Positions 10,882 to 23,025 of a DNA stretch of 64,000 bases are shown in pieces. Positions within the stretch are counted from its first letter, which is position 1, and every line of letters starts with the position of its first letter. The stretch is from the NCBI GenBank assembly GCA_004369085.1, contig ML210241.1:1-64000 (forward strand), in the 5' to 3' direction. A program made the position numbers and the translations under genes. The DNA is from Coprinopsis marcescibilis. Lineage: Eukaryota > Basidiomycota > Agaricomycetes > Agaricales > Psathyrellaceae. The notes under the pieces were generated by a model. It made no database searches, was not told the DNA's origin, and saw nothing but the letters and a program-made list of their open reading frames with translations.

Positions 10882-11536
10882 ATTGGATATTTCGGTTCAA
10901 TCGTATGCACAAACGTTGTTTAGGAAGGCTGCTGAATGTCGAGGTGAGAGAACGCAGACAACCAGTGATTAATACAAGATACGGCCGCTCCTTGGAATCT
11001 GCCAAGCCACGAGCACCAATCACCTTCCAAAACCCATTTAGGCAAGTAGCCCCTATTGCGTTTAGCAGGGACCTTGCAACAACTAGCCCACAATTTCTCT
11101 TAATCTCATTATTTATGGTGAGGGCCTGACTCAAAAGCTCCTCACTTTAGCTATTTGAGTACGGATGAGAGTAAGTAGTCTGCAGCGTCGTGTAAGACCC
11201 TGGAGTCACACCGTAATTGACGCGATCATTGTCAGATTCTGCTGCCTTTCCCATGATGGCCAAAAGGTTCCATTTGTCACTCTGTCACTGCAGCTTCAAT
11301 GACATTCATAGAAACGAATCTTTCCGCGATGGTCTGCAACATCTTTCCTTAGCACCTCCACGGACGAACGCAGCCACCCCCTCGCAAGCGTCAGAGGTAG
11401 GTGACCCCGCCTAATTTCGAATGGCAATCACAGCGGAATGGTCACTGACGGTCGAACTCTCAGTTCAGTCATCCCGCTCTCCTGTCTCAAGCAGCACACG
11501 CAAGTTCTATCTATCCCCCAGCCCACAGGCGGAACA
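10882..11536. other. Divergent intergenic region
   Basis: It lies between copy B (leftward) and the metallophosphoesterase (rightward). The part to about 11080 is related to the upstream flanks of copy A and the 9.3-kb remnant, sharing for example GTAGCCCCTATT. No gene is seen. Confidence 0.5.
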
Positions 11537-12875
11537 ATGGACAAACGGGGCGATCCAGGACCGAACCAGGAGTTTGAGGGCATTAACCCGACTGTACTTC
11601 CTTCGGCGGATGCGGTTGTGCATTTGGATTATGACCCCGCCACGTTGCAGCCTCTGGGCGAGATGGGTTATGTGACGGATGGTGGAGAGCAGTGGACTCG
11701 ATTCGTCTGCATCAGCGACACACACTCGAGAAGCTTCAACGTTCCCTTTGGGGATGTGCTGTTGCATAGTGGAGATTTGACAAAGTTGGGAACCGTGCGA
11801 GACTTTACGGCGACGATGGAGTGGTTGTATTCTCTGCCGCATAAGGTCAAGATGTAAGTGGCGAGCATTGAGTATCTGGAATTCTGTTTACTTGGTAGTG
11901 GTAGTGGTTGTGCGCTGATGTTATTTTTGGATCTGTCTAGAATTATAGCTGGGAACCATGACTTGACGTTGCATAAGGACTATTACCAGGACTCGTGGAT
12001 GCGGTGGCATAATAAACCAGAGGTTCTATTTTTCTCTATTGCGTGTGTTGTGCATAGCTCATGAAAGTCAACAAGGATTACAAGAAGATAATTGAGCTGG
12101 TGACTGGCGAACGAGCGAAGAAGGCCGGGATTGTGTACTTGGAGAATACCAGTTGCACGTTCTCAGTGGGGCCTGGTCGGAGGGATTGGACAGCTTACGG
12201 TTCTCCGGTTCGTTTCCCTCCTTATGTGACTCCTTTCCCGCCCTTGAGATAACCCTCGATACAGTGGTCTCCGTATTTCTGCGACTGGGCATTCAACTAT
12301 AAACCTGACAAAGCTGAAGGTTCGTCGTTCTCCCGGTAACCCTGACTGCTCTCTTTGATCTGGATCCTAATAAACCTATCTCTCCAGAACTGGTCTCGTC
12401 GTTCCCCAACGCAGATCTTCTCCTCACTCATGGACCTCCAGAACATGTTTTTGACTTTACTCGGACAAAGGAGCACGTCGGATGCCCATCTCTCGCCTCC
12501 CATCTCGCCTCTGGCCGCTTAAGGCCGCGAATCCATATATTCGGCCATATCCACGAATCACGCGGGGCTAACATACATTCTTGGGATGCGAAGGATGGGG
12601 AGTCCAGACCTCCGCGTGTTCAGAATAGGTTCTATGGTGTCGAAAATTCAAAGAACTGGTTCCGTGATTCAGGACGCGACGAGGGGGAGGAGATTCTAAT
12701 GCAGTTGGAGCAGGATGAGGACGTGGAAGAAAGGAATGCGAATATTGACTTGCAGAGGACGGTGTTTGTGAATGCCGCCAACGACCCTACGGGGCCTGGT
12801 GCGTGGGTTGACCTCCGGAAGACGAAGCATGGGGGGCGCAACTTTCAGCCGATAGTCGTAGATCTCAAGGACTAG
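11537..12875 (+). CDS. Calcineurin-like metallophosphoesterase (UPF0046/MPPED-like)
   Basis: Five exons (11537-11853, 11941-12022, 12058-12207, 12265-12319, 12388-12875) give 363 residues. The binuclear-metal motifs appear in order: SDTH (residues 60-63), HSGDLT, AGNHDLT (109-115), LTHGPP and FGHIHESRG near the C-terminus, followed by TVFVNAAND typical of the family's end. The YGSPWSP block after the third exon is also characteristic. These enzymes hydrolyse phosphodiesters or phosphomonoesters; the physiological substrate is not known. The second intron would be only 35 nt (12023-12057, donor GTTCTA), shorter than all others here; either it is a real tiny intron or the exon edge is slightly wrong. 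No signal peptide is visible, so it is probably cytosolic. Confidence 0.85.
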
Positions 12876-13470
12876 GTCTTTATTGTTTATTTACCTTTGT
12901 AGTGCGTACAGAAAGACCAGAAATCTGGAGCGCGTAGAAACACAAAGTTCAGGTCTTCCAGCCCCGGACTGCCCTCTGTGGACATGTTTTATTTCAACTT
13001 TCACATGAGGTTAGATAACTGAACCATACAAGTGATTGTTCCGTCGCGAAGAGTAGCCAGTATAGTCTACAAACTGTTTTAGCAGCTCTATGACAATCCT
13101 GAGATGTGTATGTTCCCAGCAGAGATAGTGATAAATACCAATTGGATTTCCTGCGTTCGGGTAGACAATGCTAAATAAGCGCCGAGAAGAACCACCTTGT
13201 TTTGATGGCATACTTTCCAATGTCAATATTTCCAGCTTAATGATGGCACTATGACTACCAGCGACCGGACAATCCAAGAATACCACTGATGCTTACTGCT
13301 TACTCGTGGCACGTAGCAACGGGCCATTGAATCACAGCTGTTTCCACTCGCAAATCTACTAGACGACTACAATGGACATTGTATTTTTCCCCGTCACAGA
13401 TTTGATGGCAATCTATTGCTTTGCAGAATCCTCCGAGCCAGGCCACAGCTCCATTGATAGAGGTTTTTGC
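12876..13470. other. Intergenic
   Basis: No supported gene between the metallophosphoesterase stop and the promoter of the 13569 gene. Confidence 0.5.
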
Positions 13471-13568
13471 ATAAATACGGCTTGCGTCCTGTCTCTCTGT
13501 CTCTCTATCTTTCTGTCTGCCCCTCTAGACTTCATTTTAGGTCAACGCCAGGTCCGCCGCTTGACGAG
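13471..13568 (+). promoter_or_regulatory. Core promoter: TATA-like box and pyrimidine tract
   Basis: ATAAATACGG at 13471 lies about 98 bp before the ATG at 13569 and is followed by a CT-rich run (about 13488-13530), a common arrangement in highly transcribed fungal genes. Confidence 0.5.
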
Positions 13569-14227
13569 ATGTCTGACACATATGTTGTATACCGGTGAGT
13601 CAGCGTCAAACCCTTCTAAGAGCCTGTCTTCCGCTACAACAGATCTGACTAATCCAGATCAGTGAGGGCACTATTCAGTTGGCCCCTCTGAGCCTCTACA
13701 TCGTTGCAAGCATCCCACTTGAGAGACGCGCAACCCCTCATGGCTATAATCTTGCTCTCTATATTACGGACAACACCGGTCAAAGGGCAATGAAGCATCA
13801 CTGGACCAGAAACCCTGTTCCGTTTGGCTACAACGCACCGGCCGAGGCTTACTTCCAGGACCCAGTTCTCCAGCTCACAGAGGTGACCCACGATAGCTTT
13901 GAGAATGTTGTGGCCTATATCAAAATTCGAAACTTCGATATCAGCGCTGCGGTGCGCATCGAGAACTTTGCACTGGAAGCGTTCAGTCCCCACCCTAAGG
14001 GCTTCGACTGCATCGTTCGGAACAGGCAAAATGGTATCGACGGGGCAGAGTTTGTCCAGAAGATTATCTTGAGACTTCAAACCGAGGGATACCTGACTCA
14101 CACCCAAACAAATCTGGTGACGTGCGCTATTATGCGAACAGGTCTTGCAGAAGCGAATGCTAGGGTCTCAGCCAGCCACAGTACTACCTTGCCGCTTAAC
14201 CCGCTGCCCAGGACAATGGAACTATAA
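13569..14227 (+). CDS. Small hypothetical basidiomycete protein
   Basis: Two exons (13569-13594 and 13663-14227), 196 residues. The start Met-Ser-Asp-Thr-Tyr-Val-Val-Tyr-Arg joins through a GTGAGT intron to EGTIQLAPLSLYIVAS. Later blocks include GYNLALYITDNTGQ, FENVVAYIKIRN and a C-terminal GFDCIVRNRQNGIDGAEFVQ segment. The layout of a short start exon, a compact beta-rich domain and a final helix resembles small Agaricomycete hypothetical proteins; no function is known. A further intron with donor GTGACG at 14119 and acceptor CAG near 14150 would change the last 30 residues. Confidence 0.6.
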
Positions 14228-15717
14228 CGACGACCCGGTATTTCACTCCCGTTGGAATCGATTTTGTCTCTCTGTGACTGTTCGAATTTCAAGTCCGCGA
14301 CTTTCGTGTGATATGCCTTTCCGAATTATATAGCCCACCTTTTAATGCTTACTCCTTTAAATTCTTATATCTTAGGTTATGTGATTTATCTTTGAAAATG
14401 TACACATGGACTCGGCTGAATTGAAGTTAATTTAATTAAGACGCAATGGTTGAAAAGTATTGACTCCCGATGGATTATGATGGCACCTGGGTTTTTGCCA
14501 GCAGCGGCCTGCTGAAGTTTGAACTTTAGATCGGCGACAATTGCACCCAAAGTTACTCCGATTCCCTTCTTTACTTGCCCCATCTGACGGTAGACCTCAA
14601 GCCAATTAATAAGACTTCGTGACTGACTATGTACGTCCTACGTCCTGCTTTTACATACAATGAGTACCGATGTAGCCTACGCGCCCGTCGAGTAGAAGGT
14701 TCAGGGCGGGGCTATTATATTAGACCAGCGCGATGTCGACATCTCGCGTAGATTAGATTAGATAGAGCATCCAAGTGGCTTCCACCCATAATGAGAACTT
14801 AAGTGTAGATCTCCTTCTAGATTCAATCGAGCACCCTTATAATGGTCTGTGTGATAGCTTTCACGTCAACAAACTCCAATGGTCAGGTTCGGATTTTAGC
14901 CAAGGCCCAAGAGAATGTGGTTTCGGCTTCTTCCGAAAGCGGCTCATCGTGTCAAGCCGCTATCTGCGCCACCTCGCGCACGGACCACGCAAATTTTCTA
15001 TATAAGCCCGCCCCCAGCCTTCCTTGATTCCTTAGAACATACTCAGCAAGGATCTATTTTATAGAAACTTACCGAGTCTCGCATTTTTACAAATGCCACA
15101 TCTTCATATCCACTCGATGACATTCGCGCTCTCTCGTTATACTGAGAACATGGCTCTTTACTGAGTCTCGAGGACGCTTGGTTCGTCCATTGGGCATGCT
15201 CGCAAGGGCTGTTTGATGAACTTGCCAGCGAGTTGAGCGTCGGTCTGATGGATACTTTCCTTTCTTTTATTTTATTAATTCGAAAGCTTCGTACTACACT
15301 GTGGTATCTCGATTCTTATATTCGTAGCCGCTTGCAATTTGATAAAATTACGAACCAATGTTCATGTGGAATTCGCAAGTCATCCTCTGGCGTCAAAGGT
15401 TGAGACCGCAACACTCAGGGCTAGAAGTATGTGACGACGACAGTATGTATTTCATATTTACAGTTTGAACTCTGATATCCCATCTAACTTCGTAAGCTAT
15501 AGTTATACTGCGTATTAGAAGGAGAGAGCAAGTCAGAAGCGTACCCCGGCGACCGCAAACAAGCTTCGAGCAGGAGACAATGCTTTATCTACGTTCGCCT
15601 CTACCCCGCGAGCAACGGCCTGCACAAGGTTGTTATCGACCACTTGCACTTTTACGGTTGTACCCTTTTCGGCGGCCACGAGATGTGGAATTGTAGCTGT
15701 AACAGCGGTTCTGCCTG
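14228..15717. other. Intergenic with a dispersed repeat
   Basis: Holds one copy of the 284-bp repeat (14972-15255). No other frame is convincing. Confidence 0.5.
14972..15255. repeat. 284-bp dispersed direct repeat, copy 1 (partner 27901-28183)
   Basis: Almost identical over its whole length to 27901-28183 in the same orientation. It includes a TATATAAG box (14999-15006), a transcript-start-like region and a conserved 23-codon frame at 15093-15164 (Met-Pro-His-Leu-His-Ile-His...). The identity extends through non-coding sequence, so the duplication is recent. No terminal inverted repeats are visible, so it may be a promoter plus 5' UTR segment copied with a gene, or a piece of an LTR. Confidence 0.85.
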
Positions 15718-16733
15718 TCACACCAATGCTACCGGTCGAGGACATAATGAGCTAATTGTTTACACTACCGTCACTGAATTGTACTTACTGGTCCAGCCCC
15801 TCGATAGTTGCCAGGTGAGTACCCTTCCCGAGGTCTTCTCCCCAGACCGAGCTGGAAGAGTTCACCACCCCATCAGTTGGACCAAAAAGACGGCTGGCTG
15901 GAAACACGGGGCTGAAGGCGCAGGATAATAAGCGTCAGATAGAAGCATATGAAGAGGAGGGCTCACAGGAACACCAAAGTTGGATGCTGAGTAATGGACG
16001 ACCAGCTAAAGTACTGTACCGAAGGATTATTTTGGACCCTTTCGTTGAACTTGGCCATGAAGTTATGGGTAAGATTGCTGAATGCGCCATAATCTGATCC
16101 CATAATTGAGAATAACAGCTCAGAAGTTTCTAGAAATCCAAACACTACTTCAGAGTCAACAACATAAGCTGCGGCAGTACTACTCACGATCGCGAGTTGG
16201 CGAGGCGAAGTTGATCATTTTTACTCCGCGGTGTGGTGTACCCTGTCGCAGAGACGTTCACCCTGTTATATTCACATCTCCAGGATGTTTAAAGATTCGT
16301 ACAAACGTAGTCACAGTGTGGATCTTGAATCCCAAGTCACGGCTCATTGCGATCGAGGCAATGTCTCGAGCATTGATACCGCCCTACGGTTATCCTACAT
16401 GAATCTGTTCTTTTGCCATTCTAATTGATGTACATACCATAGAGTGCCCAAATAAGTGCACAGTACGCCCCGGAAACGCTTTGGAAATCTGCTGAATGAG
16501 AGACTTGGACCTCTCATCGATACTTCCATGAGGCGGAATGTGAGGTGTAAGGAATTCAATGCCCATGTCGTTCAAGACCTTCTCGGCAACACGCCAGGTC
16601 CCAGATATAGCGGGGACATCAACATAACCGTGGATGAGGACAATTGGATATGATAAGAATGTCGCTGTTAACGCCCTCTTGCCGTCAACATCGAAGCAAG
16701 CAGATGAACAGGGAATAGAAAGGACGCACCCAT
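15718..16733 (-). pseudogene. Secreted alpha/beta-hydrolase lipase, frameshifted near the N-terminus
   Basis: From ATG 16733 the frame encodes a signal-peptide-like start (MGASFLFPVHLLASMLTA) and then hits a stop. The lipase frame, one base out of register, continues with YPIVLIHGYVD (oxyanion region), LFGHSM-GGINARD across an intron (nucleophile Ser in GHSMG) and TVTTFGTPHRG, and later GPTDGVVNSSS with the acidic residue and GKGTHLATIEG. Exons read 16438-16733, 16303-16383, 16188-16242, 15967-16129, 15789-15911 and perhaps 15718-15751. This order is that of secreted triacylglycerol lipases. All downstream splice phases still fit, so the break near 16670 is either a very recent mutation or a sequencing indel. 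The C-terminal end is uncertain. Confidence 0.65.
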
Positions 16734-17119
16734 GATTTAGCCTTTGAGTGTTGCAGAGAATTGAGTTGTTGAAGTAGATGGCCTATGGAGAGAGGCTGCT
16801 TGTGGATGTCAGCTTTATAGCGATGTCGTTATCTCAGTTCATCTGTTTCAATGAAAATTTTATCTTTCAGAGTCATGTCACCTGTAGCGTCCTACGGGCG
16901 CTAAGGGTGATATGAAAAGCGCGTGTCATCCATGATTGGTGTCACTGATTCATATCTCGGGAGAATCACATAGATATTACCAAAACGGCTTGTTGTTCGT
17001 AGAAACGTTACATGTCCTACAATACATTTATTACGCATACAAGATTAGATCCGAATCATCATACATCGACCAGAAGGCTTTCCATAAGGGCTACATGTCA
17101 TGCGCAAGATCGATTCCGA
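16734..17119. other. Intergenic
   Basis: No gene seen between the lipase start and the 3' end of the decayed 5'-nucleotidase copy. Confidence 0.45.
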
Positions 17120-19396
17120 TTAAGACAAAAAGGGTTCATCAGGGAGAAAAGGACTCGGAATATCCCATTCAACTCGGAACCCAGCAATTTCAGGAAAACG
17201 GCTAGAAACATAACGCGATTGGTCAAAGACAGCTAAATGATATCAAACGAGACGCCACTCACCCTTCCTGCGCGGGCCGCTTGGATAAACCAGACTCGAG
17301 CGCATCCCAAAGTGTGTTCCCATAAATCTCAATGACGACAACTGGATCAAGGAAGGGCAGAACAGTCAAAAGATCTCCCAGGGTAAGGTTCCCGGGAGGA
17401 TAGACGCGATCGCCTCGAAGTCCGCCAGCGTTCAAGAAGACGCCATCGGCCTTGGCGTAGCCGAGTTTCGCCAAGGCCTCATCGTAGGCATGATGGAGAC
17501 AGTCGCCAACCCAGTTCGATATGGCGGCCTGTGATCTATAGGTTAACAGCCAAACGGCTTAGAATCGCTGCAACGCCTTACCTCGTGAACGCGAACGAAG
17601 GTCGATTGTACATTGAGTTCAACCTCTGTGGTGCAGATAGGTTCGACCAACGCATCGTCGATCGTCCCAATCTCCACCTCGTAGACCTCCTGGACACCAA
17701 TATGAACAGGCGTAGTCTCTGCAGTCGAATGTCGTTTGCCTACCCAAAGAGGTGTTGTCAGCATTCAGGTTGACCGCACCGCACACACCGCGTACCTGTA
17801 ATCGCAGTGTTGACCTTCTTCTTGATGCTCCCCTGGGGCGTGTCCTGAAGAGTGAGAACGACTTCGCTCAAGTCCCGGAAATCGTATCCGCTCTTCACAA
17901 CAAGTATGTCGCCTCGATCGTCTGCGTCCTCTGGGGTCGGGGTATTCACGTCGTAGCCTTCCCACGCAGTTACGCCTTTGGTGATCCAGTAGATGTGGTC
18001 ATGGCCACCTAAGATGATGTCAACGCCGTGCTCAGCAGCAATGTTCGTGTTCGCCTGCGCAGCAGGTGAAAGGGCGAACAGATCTCGAGCGAGGGCGATG
18101 TCCTGAAAGTGGATTAGAATGGATTTGTGTCCAGTTAGAAAGGGCAACATACATTCTGAATGCTAAAGTCTTAGATATCGTTAGTTTGGGTTTGGCGCTT
18201 AATGGTTAGAAGCACATACCGAGAGTGGGTCAGCGCGATTACTAAGTCACACTTGTATTCCCCTTGCGGGTCGCGCAACTTGGCCGACAGCTTCTTTCCT
18301 ATTTCAGCTATATCTTGGTAAATGAACTCCTTTGGCCACCCGGTAATTGTAGGAATCCAATCCCTAAACCAAAGGTTAGAGCCATGCTTTCGACTGACCA
18401 AATGAAAGGGTTACACATTTCCACCAGTCCAATAAGGCCGATGCGAAGCCCGACACGCTCAAGGATGTGGAATTCCTTTAAGGGCTCAGGGACTGTACCC
18501 GTTGTCTCATCGATGACGTTACTCAGCAACCACGGCTAAACACCTTCAGCTTAAGCGCCACTTCACAACAACCAAAGCATACTTACGAACGTGGTAAGGG
18601 CAATCAACTCTTTGGTGCGCGGATAACCTAGCTAATGGTAAGTTTTATTAAGCTAGACGAGTCAATGAGCCCATACCAAAATCAAATTCATGATTTCCTG
18701 AAGAAAAAAAGGCGTGAGTGGAAGACTGCTCTCGTTTAAGAGAAGCAGTCAACACTCACGGCGGACGGCACACAAACAGTGCAAATGATGAGGCGTATAT
18801 TTGTGAGAGAGAGACGTATGTGAGGGTAAGAGGGAAAAAGAGAAGAAGGAGCAGTCTATCAAGTCGCGTCGCGTCGTATATAGGTCCAGATAGTTGTCAT
18901 GTGATGGTGTCCTTACACTGAGTGCGACTATCATCATAATAACAAGTACTTAGCTACAATGCAAACTTACCAACGATAGCAATGTCAACATTCAATGCAT
19001 TGACGATAGGAGGCTAAGTAGAGTAGCAAACGACTCGTGAGAATACGATAGACGGGCAGAGACAGTTGGCCTACATACCATATGTCGTCCACGCGTAATG
19101 GAACTTTCGATTGACGGAGAGAAAAAGTCCCCGGAAAAGACAATCAACCCATCCCGGGCACCGTCGTCCCGCTGCTTCCACTTGGCTGTTATACCTTCAA
19201 GCAAGGACCCGAATTTGGTGACATCAATCGTTCCACCGCTGGTACCGACTTTCTACGACGACACTTGGTAGACGTCGTTGAAGTGGGCAATGCCAAGGGT
19301 GATTGGGGTGCTAGAGGACGTGGACACAAGTTAGCGTCATAGAGCGAATGTATTAAAGGTGGGCGGAGCCTAATACCTGGTGTTGTTGGTGGACAT
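17120..19396 (-). pseudogene. 5'-nucleotidase-type metallophosphoesterase, paralogue 1: nonsense codon and truncated C-terminus
   Basis: Twelve exons can be laid out: 19377-19396, 19079-19310, 18971-19013, 18677-18697, 18587-18627, 18417-18535, 18220-18363, 18153-18162, 17796-18102, 17582-17739, 17263-17528 and 17120-17201. Most lengths equal those of the intact paralogue at 20079-22760. Motifs present are FNDVYQ, SGDFFSPS, GNHEFDFG, THSR, GGHDH and the C-terminal NAGGLRGDR. However, exon 2 has a TAG at 19253-19255 where both paralogues encode Gln, and the protein ends soon after GFRVEWD, lacking about 235 C-terminal residues of paralogue 2. Splice sites remain good, so decay is young. Read-through or a downstream start cannot be excluded. 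Confidence 0.8.
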
Positions 19397-20078
19397 TGTT
19401 TCTGCCTTCCAAGTGACAAAAAGATGCTCTGGAGAAGAAATGCCCTGAGTGTGTTATCGGGCTTATGGATTCCAAAGAGAATTTCAGGCCTGGTATTTGT
19501 ACTTTAGTCGACAGATTTCTATCAGAAGACGAAGCTTGCGTACATTATTTTTAGGGAAGGAATGGATACAACTATGAGGCGACTTGGGTAGTGAAACAGT
19601 TCACATGTACAACTCCAGTGGCGTCGCTTCCCAATCTTTTTCTGGTGCGAGGACGGAGTTTGTGCTACAGTACTCGATTCCTTCGAGTAATTAGAACATG
19701 CGTTTTCCCGTGCCATTCATTCCATGACGTATCGAACCAAGGTTTAAAAGTAGAACACGCAAGTTGGAGTCTTCCGTGTCCAAGAGACTTTGCATGAAGC
19801 CTCCTATCTTCCTGGTAAGGAATTCATTAGTCCTCGTCACCATCGTTGTGCAATACTTGCGCAATTTGACAATGTTTGGTGAAGATACCTTGAAGTAATG
19901 AAAACATAACCCTGTCGAAGCTTCGAGGCCAAGTGAAGCGCCAAGCAAGTAAGTCCCAATCAAAGATTACATACATGAATTGATCGGACCAACCAACCTC
20001 CCGAGTCCCCACGTTCGACACTCGCCACTCCCAAGTTTCCGCCATTGCATAAACATCGCGCCGCCAACACCTATCTTG
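19397..20078. other. Intergenic
   Basis: Between the two 5'-nucleotidase paralogues; no supported gene. Confidence 0.5.
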
Positions 20079-22760
20079 TCACGCCTTCGCTAACCCAGCA
20101 CCCAGATCCCGCAACCTCCCATCGACCATGGGCCTAATGACTGGAAGTGTCTTTATTGCTTCTTTCTCGGCAGCATTCAGAGCAGAGAGCCTTGCCACTA
20201 ACTCGGGATCCATTTCCACCTTTTCCTTCTCCTCACCAAGTTTCATCATAGATTCGCCCTGGCCCTGTATCTCTTCTCGCGCTCTCGACCGCTCGTACGG
20301 ATCAAGCAAACACAGATTCTCCGTTTCTGCAGCACTGAACGTAGCACCTGCCAATTGACGAGACGATGGTCCCACCGTGCTCGACCCTTCGTAGACAGCT
20401 CCTGGTAACGGAGCGACAAAGAACGACTTGAGCGTCGCAAACAGACTCGTACACCCTTGAGCCTGTGATGTATCTGCAGTCGCAAGTTTTCGATTTAACA
20501 ACTGCACGCCTTGAAAATTAAGGAGTTAAAGCTGGACCCAAATGACACGCTAAAAGGAATTACCAGCCAAATATTTCCTGAGAAGCTGGCTCTTCGACTG
20601 CCCATTCTCGCCGTTTATCACCAGCTTCCCGTCCTTCAACGCATCATACCCATCCCCGCCTTGCGTCAAGTACTCCCCAGTGACGATGAGGTACTTCCTC
20701 GTGCTCGCTCTTGTTACTGGTTCAAGATCGACAAGGACAGGAACGCCATCTGCTCCAACTTGACTTGACTCGGAAAGGAGCCAGATGCCAGAAACCCGTT
20801 CCCCAGGAGGCTTGCCGTGATCCCACTCAACTCTGAACCCCGATATCTGCGGGAAACGACTGCAAGCGGGGCATCAGCCAAACGTCCAGAGCCAGCGCAG
20901 GAACCATACCCTTCCTGTGCAGGCCACTTGGACAGCCCAGATTCAAGTGCATCCCAGAGCGTGTTCCCGTCGATCTCTGACACCACAACAGGGTCGAGAT
21001 AGGGCACGATCGTCATCAGGTCGCCGAGCGTGATTTTCCCTGGCGAATACACACGATCTCCGCGAAGACCCCCGCTGTTCAAGAGCACACCATCTGCCCT
21101 GCCGTACCCGAGCCTCACCAACGCCTCGTCGTACGCGTGTCTCAGGCAATCGGCAACCCAGTTGGATATCGGCGACTGGAACATATCAGAATATAGCCGA
21201 AACGCCGGGTACGCAACTCACCTCGTGAACGCGAATGAACGAGGATTTGACATTCAGCTCGACCTCTGTTATGCAGATTGGGTCTTTCATCGCTCCGTCG
21301 ATGGTCCCGATTTCCTTGTCGTAGACCTCTTTCATGCCAGGATGAACAGGCGTCCTCCCTGCGGTGGTATGTCGTTTCCCTGTCCGAATCAGCTGCCGAT
21401 TCGTACGGGGACAACACTGCGACGTACCTGTAATCTGCGTGATCACCTTCCTCCTGACGCTTCTGGGGGGCGTGTCTCGCACCGTGAGCACGACCTCGCT
21501 AATATCCTGAAAGTCGGTCCCACTCTTCACAATGAGAACGTCGCCTCGGTCGTCTGCCGCATCGGGGAGCGGCGTCTGCACGTCATATCCGTCCCACTCC
21601 GTCACGCCCTTTGTGATCCAATAGATATGGTCGTGGCCGCCTAGCAGCAGATCGACGCCGTGCTCAGAGGTAATGTCGGTGGTGGCTTGTGCAGAGGGCG
21701 AAAGCGCGAGCAGGTCCCGGGCGAGGGTGATATCCTGGATCGTACCTATTAGTCAGTGCTACTTCCCAGCGTCAGGGTACTGACATTTGGAATCCTGCAA
21801 GTCAACAGTCAGTGGCGGACGCGCAGTGGCCATAAGAAGCCGCCGCACCTGGAGTGGGTCAATGCGATCACCAAATCACATCTATGCTCATCTCTTAGCT
21901 TCCGTGATAGTCGTCGTCCAGTTTCGGCCATGTCCAAGAAGGTAAAATTCGGTGGCCAGCCGGCGATTGTCGGTATCCAGTCCCTGCCAAACGGTGAGTC
22001 AAATGCCGATGGTTGAGAATACAACCCCTACTTCTCGACCAGCCCAATCAAGCCAATGCGTAGCCCTGCCCGCTCGACAATATGAAATTCCTTCAAAGGT
22101 TTCGGGATAGTGCCGGTATCCTCGTCGAGGATGTTGCTCAAAAGCCAGGGCTGCAGAACTGTCAGCGCTTGTAGTTACCACAACGGTTGACATACAAAGG
22201 CTGTCAGGTTGACCAGCTCAGCGAGTCGTGGATAGCCTGGACAAGCCGTGAGCTACCAGCCACAGGATCGTGGTCATTACATACCGAAATCGAACTCGTG
22301 GTTCCCTAAACAGTGCAAGGTCAGCCCAGGGCATCCGGATGTCAAACGGTGCAGACCAACCAACAATCGCAATGTCTACGTTCAGATTGTTGATGATACG
22401 AGGCTACAATGGTCATATTAACTTGTATAGAGCCAAAACGTGCAGTCAGCAACGTACCATATGTCTTCCCCGCGTTATCGAGCTCTCAATCGAGGGAGAG
22501 AAAAGGTCCCCCGAGAACACAATCAGGCCTTCATCCCGCTCCTCCCACTTGTCTGTGATACTCTCCAGCAGAGACGCGAATTTCGTGACATCGATAGTCT
22601 CGTCCTTGTTAATCTTCTGCGAAGAAACTTGGTACACATCATTGAAATGCGCTATGTTCAAGACGGTGGACACTCCGGGTCTGCAACAGTTACGCTTGTC
22701 CAAAGACTCTGAAACTAATGGTACGTACCTAGTCTTCTCTGCGCCAATATCTGACTCCAT
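20079..22760 (-). CDS. 5'-nucleotidase/UshA-type metallophosphoesterase, paralogue 2 (intact)
   Basis: Thirteen exons: 22729-22760, 22458-22680, 22361-22403, 22285-22305, 22196-22236, 22032-22150, 21849-21983, 21785-21794, 21428-21734, 21222-21379, 20910-21175, 20564-20859 and 20079-20509. They encode 693 residues, with introns of 45-55 nt. The N-terminal metallophosphatase motifs are FNDVYQ (23-28), SGDLFSPS, GNHEFDFG (100-107), THSR and GGHDH (240-244). The C-terminal nucleotide-binding domain has NSGGLRGDR and DGNTLWDALESG, followed by an Agaricomycete-type extension with QGGDGYDAL and NGQSKSQLLRKYL. Such enzymes remove phosphate from nucleotides, including NMN, or cleave nucleotide diphosphates. 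There is no obvious signal peptide, so it is probably intracellular. An alternative upstream start is unlikely because the intron after residue 11 matches the paralogue. It is divergent from the coiled-coil gene at 23026. Confidence 0.88.
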
Positions 22761-23025
22761 TTCGCGACCTTTGAGCCCTAGGATAGTCGATGCAAGATGC
22801 AAAGAGTGTTCATCAGCAACGGCACCAGTGCTGACTGCTAATAGTACTTTGAATCGGAGCTGAAATATATCTGTGCACGGAGCTCTCTGTTCATGAATGG
22901 GTTTCATTTCCAAGCAACGGGTAGCGACGTCCGACTCTTGGACACTTCTATTTCTTCGAACACCAGAGACTCCAAAAAATCTCTCAGAGAGGGTCTCTAA
23001 CTGGCGGACGACCAATTCCAAGACG
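22761..23025. promoter_or_regulatory. Short bidirectional promoter region
   Basis: Only 265 bp separate the divergent start codons of the intact 5'-nucleotidase (22760, minus) and the coiled-coil protein (23026, plus), so they must share upstream elements. I do not see a clear TATA box. Confidence 0.5.

Noticed and set aside
21030..21644. Long plus-strand open frame opposite the intact 5'-nucleotidase
   Set aside because: It is antisense to conserved exons with catalytic motifs and has no independent homology or splice logic.
22270..22863. Plus-strand open frame over the 5'-nucleotidase N-terminus
   Set aside because: Antisense shadow of exons 1-4 and their introns.
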